This document shows, piece after piece, positions 6,759 to 13,669 of a DNA stretch of 30,067 nt. Within the stretch, counting starts at the first letter, position 1. Each line of letters begins with the position of its first letter. This DNA comes from a virus. The stretch spans positions 1 through 30,067 of IMG/VR virus record IMGVR_UViG_3300015262_000027; one strand, 5' to 3'. The notes below the pieces were generated by a model. The model ran no database searches, was not told the DNA's origin, and was given only the letters and a program-made list of their open reading frames with translations. The position numbers were made by a program, and so were the translations under genes.

Positions 6759-7586
6759 TCACTCCTTGAGAAAGGCGGTGATTTGCGGGGTAACGGTTTT
6801 CGCCTGGGTGACCAGGAACAAGTGGCCGTCGTCGATGACACTCAAGCGCGAGTTGGGGATGAGGCTTGCCAGAATGCGCATATTGACCAGCGGAATGATC
6901 GGATCATCACTTCCAGCGAGGATCAGGGTTGGCTGCGTCAACCGGTGCAGCCAGTGAATGCTGGTCCAGTACATTGCCGCGAATAACTGGTAGTAGTACC
7001 CAGTCGTGTTCGGGCTCTTCGGGCGGTCCATGAGCGCCTTGCACAGCTCTGGATTGGTGCGGTACATGCCGCCATAGATCTCTGGCGCGATCCGCGCAGC
7101 GTACTCAGGATCTAGATACCGGCGCGGGCTGGCCATCTTGAGGATCACGCTCGGCGAGGCCGGCACCATGAACATGCCCATGGCAGTGGCCGCCAAAATC
7201 AGTCTCTTGCACCGGTCTGGATAGTCGTGGGCGAACTGCTGAGCAAGGGCGCCACCCCAGGACACGCCGATTACGCTCACCTCGTCGTATCCCAGTACGT
7301 CCAGCATCTTGGCGACGGTGCGAGCCAGCCCATCGAATCGATAGGGAAAGAACGGCGCGGGAGACTCACCAACCCCTGGCGCATCGAAAGCGATGACCTC
7401 AAGATCGGGGTCCAGTGACTCAATGAAAGGCATGACCAGATCGATACTGGCGCCAATGCCATTGAAGACCAGAAGCGGCAAGAGTTTGCTGCTACCCGGG
7501 CGCACCATAGTGCGAATCCGCTGGCCGCCGACGTTTACAGTCTTGTGGATGAAAGAATCTGCGGTAACACGCTCCATGCGGCTCAT
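6759..7586 (-). CDS. phaZ: PhaZ-like intracellular PHA depolymerase (alpha/beta hydrolase)
   Basis: A 275-residue alpha/beta hydrolase. It matches, segment by segment from memory, the medium-chain-length polyhydroxyalkanoate depolymerase PhaZ of Pseudomonas (about 283 residues): TVNVGGQRIRTMVRPG, PLLVFNGIGA, DLEVIAFDAPGVGES, VIGVSWGGALAQQFAHDYP, MASPRRY, WTSIHWLHRLTQPTLILAG and DDGHLF. The catalytic triad is visible: Ser109 (GVSWGG), Asp228 (SDDP) and His255 (DDGH). It would release 3-hydroxyalkanoic acids from host storage granules in the cytoplasm. Its start overlaps the upstream stop (ATGA), so it is part of the phage operon. A different ester substrate is possible. Confidence 0.88.
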   Translation of the reverse strand: MSRMERVTADSFIHKTVNVGGQRIRTMVRPGSSKLLPLLVFNGIGASIDLVMPFIESLDPDLEVIAFDAPGVGESPAPFFPYRFDGLARTVAKMLDVLGYDEVSVIGVSWGGALAQQFAHDYPDRCKRLILAATAMGMFMVPASPSVILKMASPRRYLDPEYAARIAPEIYGGMYRTNPELCKALMDRPKSPNTTGYYYQLFAAMYWTSIHWLHRLTQPTLILAGSDDPIIPLVNMRILASLIPNSRLSVIDDGHLFLVTQAKTVTPQITAFLKE

Positions 7587-8332
7587 TGGTCGCCACCCTT
7601 CGCAGCCTGCTCCCGGTCATAGTCCTGATCGCCGCGCTCAACGCATACGCCGTGGCAGTAGGGCTGATCGCATTCGATGCAGGTCTTGGTCTTGGCAGGC
7701 GCCGGAACAAACTCGAATGCTGGGCAGAGAGTCCGTGCGTGATCGAGCAGAGGCGCCGACCAGTCACGACCCACGCCGTCATCGTAAGCAAACAGCATCC
7801 CTCCGAGGACGCGCTGAAGCTCGGCCAGCCTCTTCTCCAGATCCTGGCTCAAGTCGAAGAACGAGCGGCGCGATTGTTCGGTGTTGGCCAGCTGGGCGCG
7901 TAGGTCGTCTCGTTCTTTCTGCGCAGCCTCATAGGCCAGCTTCGAGACGTAGCCACGATCCGATGGGCGCCCGTAAAGCTTGTCACCGCGACGCAGCGGG
8001 CTTCCGTCTTCGCCATACAGAATCTCGATAAACAGCCCGTCGTCAGATTCGTCTACGATAGCCAAGGCCGGCTCAGACTCACCGTGAGCACGCGACTCAC
8101 CGTCCGCACCGTGAGTACCATTATCACCATCCCACTCCAGCGCACCGGGGATGGTCAGGTGGGCGGCGGGTTGTGGTTGGGCCATCAGATCATTGAAGAA
8201 GTCGAACGCAGCAGCGGACGCCCCGCCATCACCATTCTCACAGAACGAAACCATGGCTCCGCATGGCGTCGTCAACTGATAGCGCGAAGGCGAATCAACC
8301 AGGTCAAGCTTCCATCCCTTTGGAATATTCAT
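7583..8332 (-). CDS. Phage hypothetical protein with coiled coil and C-terminal cysteines
   Basis: A 249-residue protein of unknown function. The N-terminal 60 residues look globular (MNIPKGWKLDLV...). Then comes an acidic, repetitive segment (GESRAHGESEP), a central coiled coil (about 135-175, ERDDLRAQLANTEQSRRSFF...) and a C-terminal C-x2-C...C-x3-C cluster (CIECDQPYCHGVC). The repetitive segment is encoded by a cluster of ACTCAC/GTGAG repeats (8077-8116) that resemble the dyads around parA-parB. It overlaps both neighbours by 4 bases. Confidence 0.65.
   Translation of the reverse strand: MNIPKGWKLDLVDSPSRYQLTTPCGAMVSFCENGDGGASAAAFDFFNDLMAQPQPAAHLTIPGALEWDGDNGTHGADGESRAHGESEPALAIVDESDDGLFIEILYGEDGSPLRRGDKLYGRPSDRGYVSKLAYEAAQKERDDLRAQLANTEQSRRSFFDLSQDLEKRLAELQRVLGGMLFAYDDGVGRDWSAPLLDHARTLCPAFEFVPAPAKTKTCIECDQPYCHGVCVERGDQDYDREQAAKGGDQ
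8077..8116. repeat. ACTCAC/GTGAG half-site cluster inside a coding region
   Basis: ACTCAC at 8077 and 8095 and GTGAG(T) at 8084 and 8111, two inverted pairs within 40 bases. The half-sites match the GTGAGT-N5-ACTCAC dyads flanking the par operon 1.3-2.2 kb away. This could be a centromere or secondary binding site for the ribbon-helix-helix partner. Confidence 0.45.
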
Positions 8333-8538
8333 TTTTTCGACACCCCATATTTAACAAGACACTCCAGCGCGTACTGCGCCGGGTAGGACCACTTGATCTT
8401 GCCGCCGAGCCAGTCGCCGATCGTTCGGTGACCGACGCCCAATGCCGCGGCTGCTTGCTTCTGCGTCATCCCGGACGATGCGATCAGCTGCCTGATGTGT
8501 GCCGGGTCAGTGCTTAACTTGCTTGGATCCAGCTTCAT
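8329..8538 (-). CDS. Cro/CI-type helix-turn-helix protein
   Basis: A 69-residue DNA-binding protein made of one lambda-repressor-like HTH: IRQLIASSGMTQKQAAAALG then VGHRTIGDWLGG as the recognition part, ending WSYPAQYALECLVKYG. It overlaps the methyltransferase-like gene upstream and the 249-residue gene downstream by 4 bases. It could regulate this sub-operon. It is too short and too far from cro to be an obvious prophage repressor, but it is one of the few candidates in the window. Confidence 0.75.
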   Translation of the reverse strand: MKLDPSKLSTDPAHIRQLIASSGMTQKQAAAALGVGHRTIGDWLGGKIKWSYPAQYALECLVKYGVSKK

Positions 8539-9308
8539 GCGGCTTTCACTTTTGCTTTGATGGATTCAGCGATGTACCTGCCCCACTGGTCACCCATGGC
8601 GGCGGCGATGCCGGGATAGGTCTTGGAGCGCTCAAGCCAGCGGTCGTCGGATGGCGTCAGCTTGTTCTGGCCGCCGTCAGTTTGGTTGTCCCAGCGCGGC
8701 AGGAACTTGTGAGTTCCGCACTCAGGGCACTCGGCCTGACCGTGCTTGAAGGTGTGCTCGTTCTCGCAGACAAGGCGCGGCTTAACGTACTGAGCAGGGT
8801 CAATCACCAGCTTCGGCAGACCTTTAGTGAGCCAGAACCCGGTCCCCTTGCTTGCGTCATCACCGAAGTGATGAGGGTGGACCACTTGGTCAGGTTTGCG
8901 GATCGCAGTGTTGATCGCAGACGTGCCCGGGTTCTCGATGGCCACCGGGAACGGCAGATCAAGCAACTTGCGGAAATTGTCCAGCTCGACGGCTTGTGCA
9001 GCTCGGCGCTCGGCGCCATAGAGCTTTTCTGGGTTTGGTTTTTGGTGGTAGCCAACGCCCGGGTACTTTTCAAAGTTGGCATCCATAAGCGCCCAAGCAC
9101 CCGAGCAAGTCAGGTAGGTACACATCGGATGGAGAACTGCGAGATCCCATTGCTTGGCAGTCAGTGCGAACCAGATATCGCCTTGGATGTGGTTTCCACC
9201 TTCGCCGCGAGCAGGCAGAAGGTCACAAGTCCAGACTTCATGGCCGTGCTTCTCGAACGCCTTACGGGTCAGCTCGCAAGCTGAGTACCCAATTAGAATC
9301 TTTCCCAT
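8535..9308 (-). CDS. C5-cytosine methyltransferase-like protein
   Basis: A 257-residue protein related to phage DNA cytosine methylase-like proteins. The SAM-binding start (KILIGYSACELTRKAFEKHGHEVWTCD) is followed by an acidic turn (GDIW), a PxCT motif in HPMCTYL (Cys63, the likely nucleophile) and ENPGTS (125-130). A C-terminal zinc-finger-like unit has C-x11-CPEC spacing (about 193-207). It lacks the full ten-motif order and the long target-recognition domain of classic enzymes, so activity on DNA is uncertain. The start at 9308 has GGAG 4 bases upstream. It is the first gene of the sub-operon leading to phaZ and divergent from parA. Confidence 0.75.
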   Translation of the reverse strand: MGKILIGYSACELTRKAFEKHGHEVWTCDLLPARGEGGNHIQGDIWFALTAKQWDLAVLHPMCTYLTCSGAWALMDANFEKYPGVGYHQKPNPEKLYGAERRAAQAVELDNFRKLLDLPFPVAIENPGTSAINTAIRKPDQVVHPHHFGDDASKGTGFWLTKGLPKLVIDPAQYVKPRLVCENEHTFKHGQAECPECGTHKFLPRWDNQTDGGQNKLTPSDDRWLERSKTYPGIAAAMGDQWGRYIAESIKAKVKAA

Positions 9309-9339
9309 TTCTCCAACCCCTGTTGCTGGTCCCTTTCTG

Positions 9340-9355
9340 GTCCCTCTGAAGAGAC
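9340..9355. promoter_or_regulatory. Dispersed dyad, copy 3 (GTCCCT-CTGA-AGAGAC)
   Basis: In the divergent gap between the methyltransferase-like gene and parA, followed on the plus strand by TATATG. An extra half-site (GGTCCCT) lies 11 bases to the left. Confidence 0.6.
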
Positions 9356-9408
9356 TATATGCGATGCCCGCGAATATGCAAAGCGATTTCCGCACATTCG
9401 TATATTCT

Positions 9409-9425
9409 GTGAGTCAAATACTCAC
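9409..9425. promoter_or_regulatory. par operator dyad, upstream (GTGAGT-N5-ACTCAC)
   Basis: Perfect 6-bp inverted repeat with a 5-base spacer, 17 bases before the parA start and just after TATATT (9401-9406), a possible -10. The same dyad with the same spacing recurs downstream of parB. Likely binding site for the ribbon-helix-helix partner and probably autoregulatory. Confidence 0.6.
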
Positions 9426-9441
9426 GATGGGCGCTGTACTC

Positions 9442-10050
9442 ATGAAAAAGATCGGGCTATGGACGCAGAAGGGCGGGGCTGGCAAGTCAACCAGCGCGGT
9501 CACCCTGGCCGGGGCGCTGGCTCAGAAACACCGCGTTGCCCTGATAGATACCGACCCACAAGGCAGCATCAGCCGGTGGACGGAGATTGCGAACCTGCCG
9601 AACACGCTCGAGATATTCACCGCCGAGCGCCTGTCAGACCTAAGGGGGCTGTCGGGGTTTGACTACGCGGTGATCGACACGAAGGGGGAGTTGTCAGCAG
9701 AGGCGTTGCCATACCTGGACATGGCGCTGCTGCCGTGCGCACCGAGCATGTTCGACATCTGGGCGGCTGCCGACTCAATCGAGCTGATGAAGGCGCACCA
9801 GGCACACCGCCCCGAGTTCATCGCGGCGCTGTACGTCAATCGACTGGACCAGAACACACTATTGGGCCGGGATATCGCCGAGGCGCTGAATGGCTACGGC
9901 CTGCCCGTGCTCAGCGTGCCCCTGCGCGACCGGATCGGATACCCGACAGCCATTGCCAGAGGGAAAACCCCTACGAGAAGCGGCGACAGCGAGATACGCC
10001 TGGAGTCGCTGCGCTTCGCTGAAGCCGTCAAGAAACTATTGGAGGCCTAA
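9442..10050 (+). CDS. parA: ParA-type partition ATPase
   Basis: A 202-residue deviant-Walker ATPase. MKKIGLWTQKGGAGKSTSAV carries the P-loop KGGAGKS (residues 10-16), followed by VALIDTDPQGS (switch/Walker A') and FDYAVIDTKG (Walker B region). The short length, with no N-terminal DNA-binding domain, is that of ParF/type Ib partition ATPases, which form nucleoid-bound gradients to segregate low-copy plasmids. I prefer the ATG at 9442; one at 9427 is in frame but lies in the operator. It is followed 2 bases later by the RHH partner gene. Genes on both sides run leftward, so the pair is a separate inserted module. Confidence 0.92.
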   Translation: MKKIGLWTQKGGAGKSTSAVTLAGALAQKHRVALIDTDPQGSISRWTEIANLPNTLEIFTAERLSDLRGLSGFDYAVIDTKGELSAEALPYLDMALLPCAPSMFDIWAAADSIELMKAHQAHRPEFIAALYVNRLDQNTLLGRDIAEALNGYGLPVLSVPLRDRIGYPTAIARGKTPTRSGDSEIRLESLRFAEAVKKLLEA

Positions 10051-10052
10051 CC

Positions 10053-10271
10053 ATGAAATTACTCACCACAGCACCCAGCAAGGTCGCCGACAGGGCGCCG
10101 AAGATTCTGGCCCAGGCCAGCAAGCCAGTCGCCGAAGAGAAGCGCCTGAACGTGCGCCTCGATGCGGAGAAACACGAACGGTTCCGCCGGGCCTGCATGC
10201 GCAACGAGTCGGACATGACGACGGTGATTCAGGATTTTATCGACCAGTATGTCGCGAAGTACTCACGGTGA
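10053..10271 (+). CDS. parB: Ribbon-helix-helix partition partner (ParB-like)
   Basis: A 72-residue protein with a flexible basic N-terminus (MKLLTTAPSKVADRAPK) and a C-terminal ribbon-helix-helix: a beta strand KRLNVRLDAEKHERF, then two helices through DMTTVIQDFIDQYVAKY. This is the layout of type Ib partner proteins (ParG-like), which bind the centromere and stimulate ParA. GGAGG sits 7 bases before ATG 10053, and only two bases separate it from parA. It presumably binds the GTGAGT-N5-ACTCAC dyads on either side. The symbol is functional, not a homology claim to HTH-type ParB. Confidence 0.82.
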   Translation: MKLLTTAPSKVADRAPKILAQASKPVAEEKRLNVRLDAEKHERFRRACMRNESDMTTVIQDFIDQYVAKYSR

Positions 10272-10277
10272 TGACTT

Positions 10278-10310
10278 GGCGCACGGTGAGTATGTGACTC
10301 ACTGTGCGCC
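10278..10310. repeat. Long inverted repeat after parB containing par dyad
   Basis: 14-bp arms with one mismatch (GGCGCACGGTGAGT and ACTCACTGTGCGCC) around ATGTG. It contains GTGAGT-N5-ACTCAC and is followed by GTACTCAC (10313-10320) and preceded by GTACTCAC (10259-10266). It lies between convergent genes, so it may be both centromere and transcription barrier. Confidence 0.65.
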
Positions 10311-10316
10311 TGGTAC

Positions 10317-10935
10317 TCACTTGGCCATGGCGGCGTCGATTCGAGCCAGGACCTTGCACGGCTCGCTAATCCCATGCTGCTCAGCCTTGCAGTGGTGAAG
10401 GTTGTAGCATTTGGCTGCGCCACGAAGCTCTATGGCAAGCTTTCGTAGCGCATCGTTCTCTGCCTTGAGTTGTTCGGTCATTCCGAACAACTGGTCGCGC
10501 TCGGCCCTGACTTTATCCAGCAGCATCGCAGAGCTGTCGGCCAAGTTCGTCAGCCCCCACTGGACCTTATCGACAAGCTGATCAGCCGTAAGGGTTTCAG
10601 CGTTGTAGCCGCCAGCCCCAAGGGAGCACGCCATGGAGCGCATGCCCTCATCGAACTTCTTGTTCTCAGCCTTGAGCTGGTCCCGCTGCTGGGCGACGTT
10701 TTCCATTCCGGCCTTATAGGTCATGGCATCGCCTTCGGCGGTCCGCAGGCGCTCGATCTCGGCGAGCATCGCTAGAACCGTCGAAGGGTTTGCTGCAGCG
10801 ATGAACTCCTCATCGCCACGCGGGAACGTCAGCGATGGAGTTTCCTCGCGAGGTGCTTACCCAGTTTCCGCTGGACACCCAGGGTCCTGCGGTTGCCGCT
10901 TCAGCCAGTTCCTTCAATTTCGAATAATCACTCAT
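10317..10935 (-). pseudogene. Ea22-like phage protein, frameshifted
   Basis: The gene starts normally at ATG 10935 (MSDYSKLKELAEAATAGPW, behind GGGGTGG), but that frame ends at TGA after IADVPAWR near 10812. The family continuation, GDEEFIAAANPSTVLAMLAEIERLR, is read in the adjacent frame and continues to 10317 as a coiled-coil protein ending RIDAAMAK. The two halves together match the Ea22-like proteins I know from many phages, which have W... then GD-x-EFIAAA-P. A one-base indel between about 10815 and 10885 explains this. The second frame has an upstream TAA near 10854 and no ATG before 10769, so the tail is probably not made alone. It could be a sequencing error. Confidence 0.7.
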
Positions 10936-10961
10936 CCCATCCACCCCTATATCCCGTTAAT

Positions 10962-10986
10962 CCTGCCTGACATCGCGCCAGGCAGG
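10962..10986. repeat. Intergenic hairpin
   Basis: 8-bp arms CCTGCCTG/CAGGCAGG with a 9-base loop between two leftward genes. It lacks a strong U-tract on the minus strand, so it is more likely an attenuator or RNA stabiliser than a clean terminator. Confidence 0.4.
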
Positions 10987-11035
10987 TTCTATTCCGTTTT
11001 GCGAGCAATCCCCGCGATGGCTTATCCACACGGGA

Positions 11036-11203
11036 TTAGGCGCGCTTGTGCTCGGTGTGATTGGCTCGTTTCTGGCTGCCATCAGGGAAAACGATGCGCC
11101 GGTCTGCGCCCTTGGTCACTCGGACGACTTCGACGCTGGCAGTGACGACCTTGAAGCCGTCAGCGACGAGCTGGTTTACGGTGGCTCGCTGGGCGGCGGT
11201 CAT
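11036..11203 (-). CDS. Small hypothetical protein
   Basis: A 55-residue protein (MTAAQRATVNQLVADGFKVVTASVEVVRVTKGADRR...) with a helix then beta strands. The start at 11203 overlaps the previous stop (ATGA), so I prefer it over an in-frame ATG at 11236. Unknown function, typical of small accessory genes after P. Confidence 0.6.
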   Translation of the reverse strand: MTAAQRATVNQLVADGFKVVTASVEVVRVTKGADRRIVFPDGSQKRANHTEHKRA

Positions 11204-11448
11204 GATTTCACCCATCGGCGAATCGAAAGCTCGCATCCGCTAGTCAGTGCGACACCGTTGGCCTTGCCGACATGCGTTTTTGGCGTATCACAGCCGCAGC
11301 TGCATTTCGGTTTTCGCCCGGGCCGCTTGGGCCGCTGTTCCATGTACCGGATATGCTCGGCAAGTCCGCCAACCCGGCCCCAGCCTGCCATGCCGCCGCG
11401 CATTGCCGCCGACCGAGCAGCATTCGACATTTCGTTGAGATCGCTCAT
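11200..11448 (-). CDS. Small basic protein with cysteine cluster
   Basis: An 82-residue protein with a glycine/arginine-rich N-terminus (MRGGMAGWGRVGGLAEHIRYM), a basic linker (KRPGRKPKC) and closely spaced cysteines (KCSCGCD) that may hold a metal. It overlaps the P gene and the next gene by 4 bases. No family recognised. Confidence 0.6.
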   Translation of the reverse strand: MSDLNEMSNAARSAAMRGGMAGWGRVGGLAEHIRYMEQRPKRPGRKPKCSCGCDTPKTHVGKANGVALTSGCELSIRRWVKS

Positions 11449-12173
11449 GGCTTCACATCCCGCTTGATCTTCAGTTTCGCCAACAGCTGCGCCCGTGCAT
11501 CCGCCCCGGTCGCTGGAATGCCCTGAGCCTCTCTAACTCGGGCATGCCGCTGCTCGGCGTAGTCGTTGGCCAGCTCGGTCTCCGACTTCTGGCTGTCGTG
11601 ACCAATGCCGGCCAGGATCTCCCCGTTAAGCGGTTGGCCGGCCTGGGCGCGGCGCAATATAACCTCGTAGTTGCGATCAAATCGCTCGTGCAGACCCTTG
11701 TTGTCCTGCTTGGAGCCGCGAAGGTCGAACAACCCCGTGGCATTGGCGGCCAGTCGAACGGCCTCATGGCTGTAGGTGCCCATTAGCGCCTCAAGCCACG
11801 CATCCGCCGGGGCGGGCATACCGAAGCTCGCCGGCCCGGGCGTACACCAGCCAATGAACTGGCCGATGCTCGGGGCGAAGGGTGAACCGCTTCGGCGGCA
11901 TTCCTCGACCCCGTAGCGCACCTGGTCCAGGTCGTGGATACCGGCATCCATAAACCCTTTGGTCCAGCTCCGCTTTGCAGACGACAGCGCCTTGTCATCG
12001 GGCCAGGCCTGTTTCCATGCCGGGAAGATCGCCTGCAATTGTCGGAAAATCTTCTCAACGATTTCCCCAGTCTGGTCATCAACCACGCCCAGCGGCTGGG
12101 TAGCCACGGGCAACGGCTGCTTGACGCGAAGCTGGCGCGCAGCAGTTGGGATTAGCTGAGTGACGTTTTTCAT
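11445..12173 (-). CDS. P: Phage replication protein P (helicase loader)
   Basis: A 242-residue lambda P-like protein, which recruits the host DnaB helicase to the O-bound origin. The central block IFPAWKQAWPDD...KRSWTKGFMDAGIHDLDQVRYGVEECRRSGSPFAPSIGQFIGWC is the family core I recognise. The N-terminus is a disordered linker (QLIPTAARQLRVKQPLP). It follows O immediately with a 4-base overlap, as in lambda. Confidence 0.88.
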   Translation of the reverse strand: MKNVTQLIPTAARQLRVKQPLPVATQPLGVVDDQTGEIVEKIFRQLQAIFPAWKQAWPDDKALSSAKRSWTKGFMDAGIHDLDQVRYGVEECRRSGSPFAPSIGQFIGWCTPGPASFGMPAPADAWLEALMGTYSHEAVRLAANATGLFDLRGSKQDNKGLHERFDRNYEVILRRAQAGQPLNGEILAGIGHDSQKSETELANDYAEQRHARVREAQGIPATGADARAQLLAKLKIKRDVKP

Positions 12174-12925
12174 AGGTCATCACTCGTATCAGTTCGCCAG
12201 GATTCGTCGTAGAAGTCAGGCCCGGACGACTTCGGCTTCGCAGGCGACTGGTCAGTGGCAGGCGTTACCTCGTCCTCCCAGCGCTTGGCATTCAGCCAGG
12301 TCGCCGGGTGCGGGATGAACTTGCCGCCATCCTTCGTCCAGTCCGCCGACAGCTTCTGCGCCAGAACCGCGGCGATGATCAGTTCGGAAAGAGCGTGGTC
12401 AGGTTTGACCTTCGCCCAGGCCTTCTCAGCATCACCCTTGGCCTTCTTTTTCGGATAAGCAGACCAGAACAAATCGAACGCCCCGGCCGGCTTGTCGGCC
12501 ATAGGTTTTTTAGGTTCCTTGACTGGTTCAGAAGAGTGACTGGTTCTGGGGTTTTCTGCCGCCCCACCCCCTGGGTTTTCTGCCGCCCGAGGTGGGTTTT
12601 TTACCGCCCCACCCCCTGGGTTTTCTGCCGCCCCACTAACTGAAGGTGTTACAGCTCCACCATCCAGCGTCAAATGGAACAAATTCGACTGATTCAGTTC
12701 GCCCTTTCGGCGAAATTCGCGACGTAGAAGGCCGGCCTTTTCAAGCTCGCGGATGTGCACCTTCACAGTCGATCTTGCGATTTCGCACTGATCCGCAATG
12801 TGTTGGTACGACGGCCAGCATTCACCCGTGTCGCTGGCATTATCGGCCAGCTTGAGCAGCACCAGCTTCCGCAACGGGTTGCCAACCTTAACCTTCATGG
12901 CCTTGACCATCAAATCCATACTCAC
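12170..12925 (-). CDS. O: Phage replication initiator O-like
   Basis: A 251-residue initiator. Residues about 8-75 form a winged helix (NPLRKLVLLKLADNASDTGECWPSYQHIADQCEIARSTVKVHIRELEKAGLLRRE split as helices plus wing) that should bind the origin iterons. Next comes a proline/asparagine linker made of repeated GGGAAENP units (about 105-135), and then a C-terminal domain (FDLFWSAYPKKKAKGDAEKAW...) expected to contact P. The linker is encoded by the iterons themselves, as in lambda. GTG 12925 overlaps the HNH stop and has GGAGG 7 bases upstream; the ATG at 12919 is the alternative. Confidence 0.88.
   Translation of the reverse strand: MSMDLMVKAMKVKVGNPLRKLVLLKLADNASDTGECWPSYQHIADQCEIARSTVKVHIRELEKAGLLRREFRRKGELNQSNLFHLTLDGGAVTPSVSGAAENPGGGAVKNPPRAAENPGGGAAENPRTSHSSEPVKEPKKPMADKPAGAFDLFWSAYPKKKAKGDAEKAWAKVKPDHALSELIIAAVLAQKLSADWTKDGGKFIPHPATWLNAKRWEDEVTPATDQSPAKPKSSGPDFYDESWRTDTSDDL
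12549..12635. repeat. Replication origin iterons inside O
   Basis: Four copies of GGGTTTTCTGCCGCCCCA start at 12549, 12573, 12594 and 12618 (24, 21 and 24 bases apart, so in phase with the reading frame). Copy 2 ends GA and copy 3 reads TTTTTTACC. Lambda also has four 18-bp iterons within O, and an O dimer binds each. Confidence 0.75.
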
Positions 12926-13446
12926 GGCATCACCTCCGCAGGAATGGAAACGTGATCCCAGGCTTCTAGCTCGCAAAGGAAGACGACGGTCTTCGGCAAC
13001 CCAAGGTCGATACCCATCGCTTCAAGCGCAAGCGCCTGTTTTGGCAGGATGACGCCAGCAACCTTGCTGCGCCTCACGCGAATCATGTTCCTGACCTCGG
13101 AAATGCTCCGATGGCACTTCCCGGAATTGCACGGAGTGCAGGCGTACATCATGTTCGGCGGGACGTGAGCGCCACCAAGAGCTTGCGGGATGATGTGGTC
13201 AATCTGGGCATTGCCGCCAGGAGCCATATCATCGCCGCAATAGCCGCATCGCCCTCCCTGCACAGACCAAAGCCAGTGCTTAAAGTGGGCAGAGTAAATG
13301 GGCTGACCTTGATTGGAGATCTTGCCGATGCGTCGGGAGTAACCGAAACGAGACACAGCCTCCGGGCTGACAATCTCGCCAGCGTCCTTGTGCGGTGTTT
13401 TCTTTGGACGGCTGGAAATGGTGGCGACTTCATACAGGCCGTTCAT
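12922..13446 (-). CDS. HNH endonuclease
   Basis: A 174-residue nuclease with a zinc-stabilised HNH core: CGYCGDD, then IDHIIPQALGG (catalytic His of the DH pair), N in PPNMMYAC and CTPCNSGK. The flanks (SAHFKHWLWSVQGG before, RVRRSKVAGVI after) are basic, suiting DNA binding. Start 13446 (MNGLYEVATISS) overlaps the preceding 33-residue frame's stop. It sits directly upstream of O in the leftward operon, and may be a free-standing homing-type or restriction-like nuclease rather than a packaging nuclease. Confidence 0.85.
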   Translation of the reverse strand: MNGLYEVATISSRPKKTPHKDAGEIVSPEAVSRFGYSRRIGKISNQGQPIYSAHFKHWLWSVQGGRCGYCGDDMAPGGNAQIDHIIPQALGGAHVPPNMMYACTPCNSGKCHRSISEVRNMIRVRRSKVAGVILPKQALALEAMGIDLGLPKTVVFLCELEAWDHVSIPAEVMP

Positions 13447-13544
13447 GCCTCGCCCCTTGCAATTTCCCGCGCTACGATTTCTTTGATCGGAAAACGTGGC
13501 GCGCACTCCAATCCCTTGTTGCTCACAGCATTTGACGCGTCCAT
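13443..13544 (-). CDS. Small protein upstream of HNH nuclease
   Basis: A 33-residue frame (MDASNAVSNKGLECAPRFPI...) whose stop overlaps the HNH start by the ATGA arrangement, with GAGAGTGG before its ATG. First coding unit after the 13550-13669 control region. Unknown function. Confidence 0.5.
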   Translation of the reverse strand: MDASNAVSNKGLECAPRFPIKEIVAREIARGEA

Positions 13545-13573
13545 AATGACCACTCTCTAGATGTAGATGTATC

Positions 13574-13604
13574 GCCCCGGCCTGATCCGCCGGGGCATTT
13601 TTTT
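13574..13604 (+). terminator. Rho-independent terminator facing right
   Basis: Perfect 8-bp stem GCCCCGGC/GCCGGGGC followed by AT7 on the plus strand. No rightward gene ends nearby. It would stop antisense transcripts or rightward read-through into the operator region. Confidence 0.8.
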
Positions 13605-13613
13605 GTGCGCTCC

Positions 13614-13631
13614 GGTCCCTCTGGAGAGACT
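13614..13631. promoter_or_regulatory. Dispersed dyad, copy 4 (GTCCCT-CTGG-AGAGAC)
   Basis: In the 126-base gap between the KorA-like gene and the HNH sub-operon, about 70 bases upstream of the 13544 start. The palindrome CGGTATACCG lies just beyond it. Confidence 0.6.
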
Positions 13632-13669
13632 AGGCTGCACGGTATACCGCCTTGAAACGAAAATCTAGG

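Noticed and set aside
12549-12635. CRISPR-like repeat array
   Set aside because: Repeats are 18 bases with 3-6 base gaps and in codon phase within O, so they are iterons, not repeat-spacer units.
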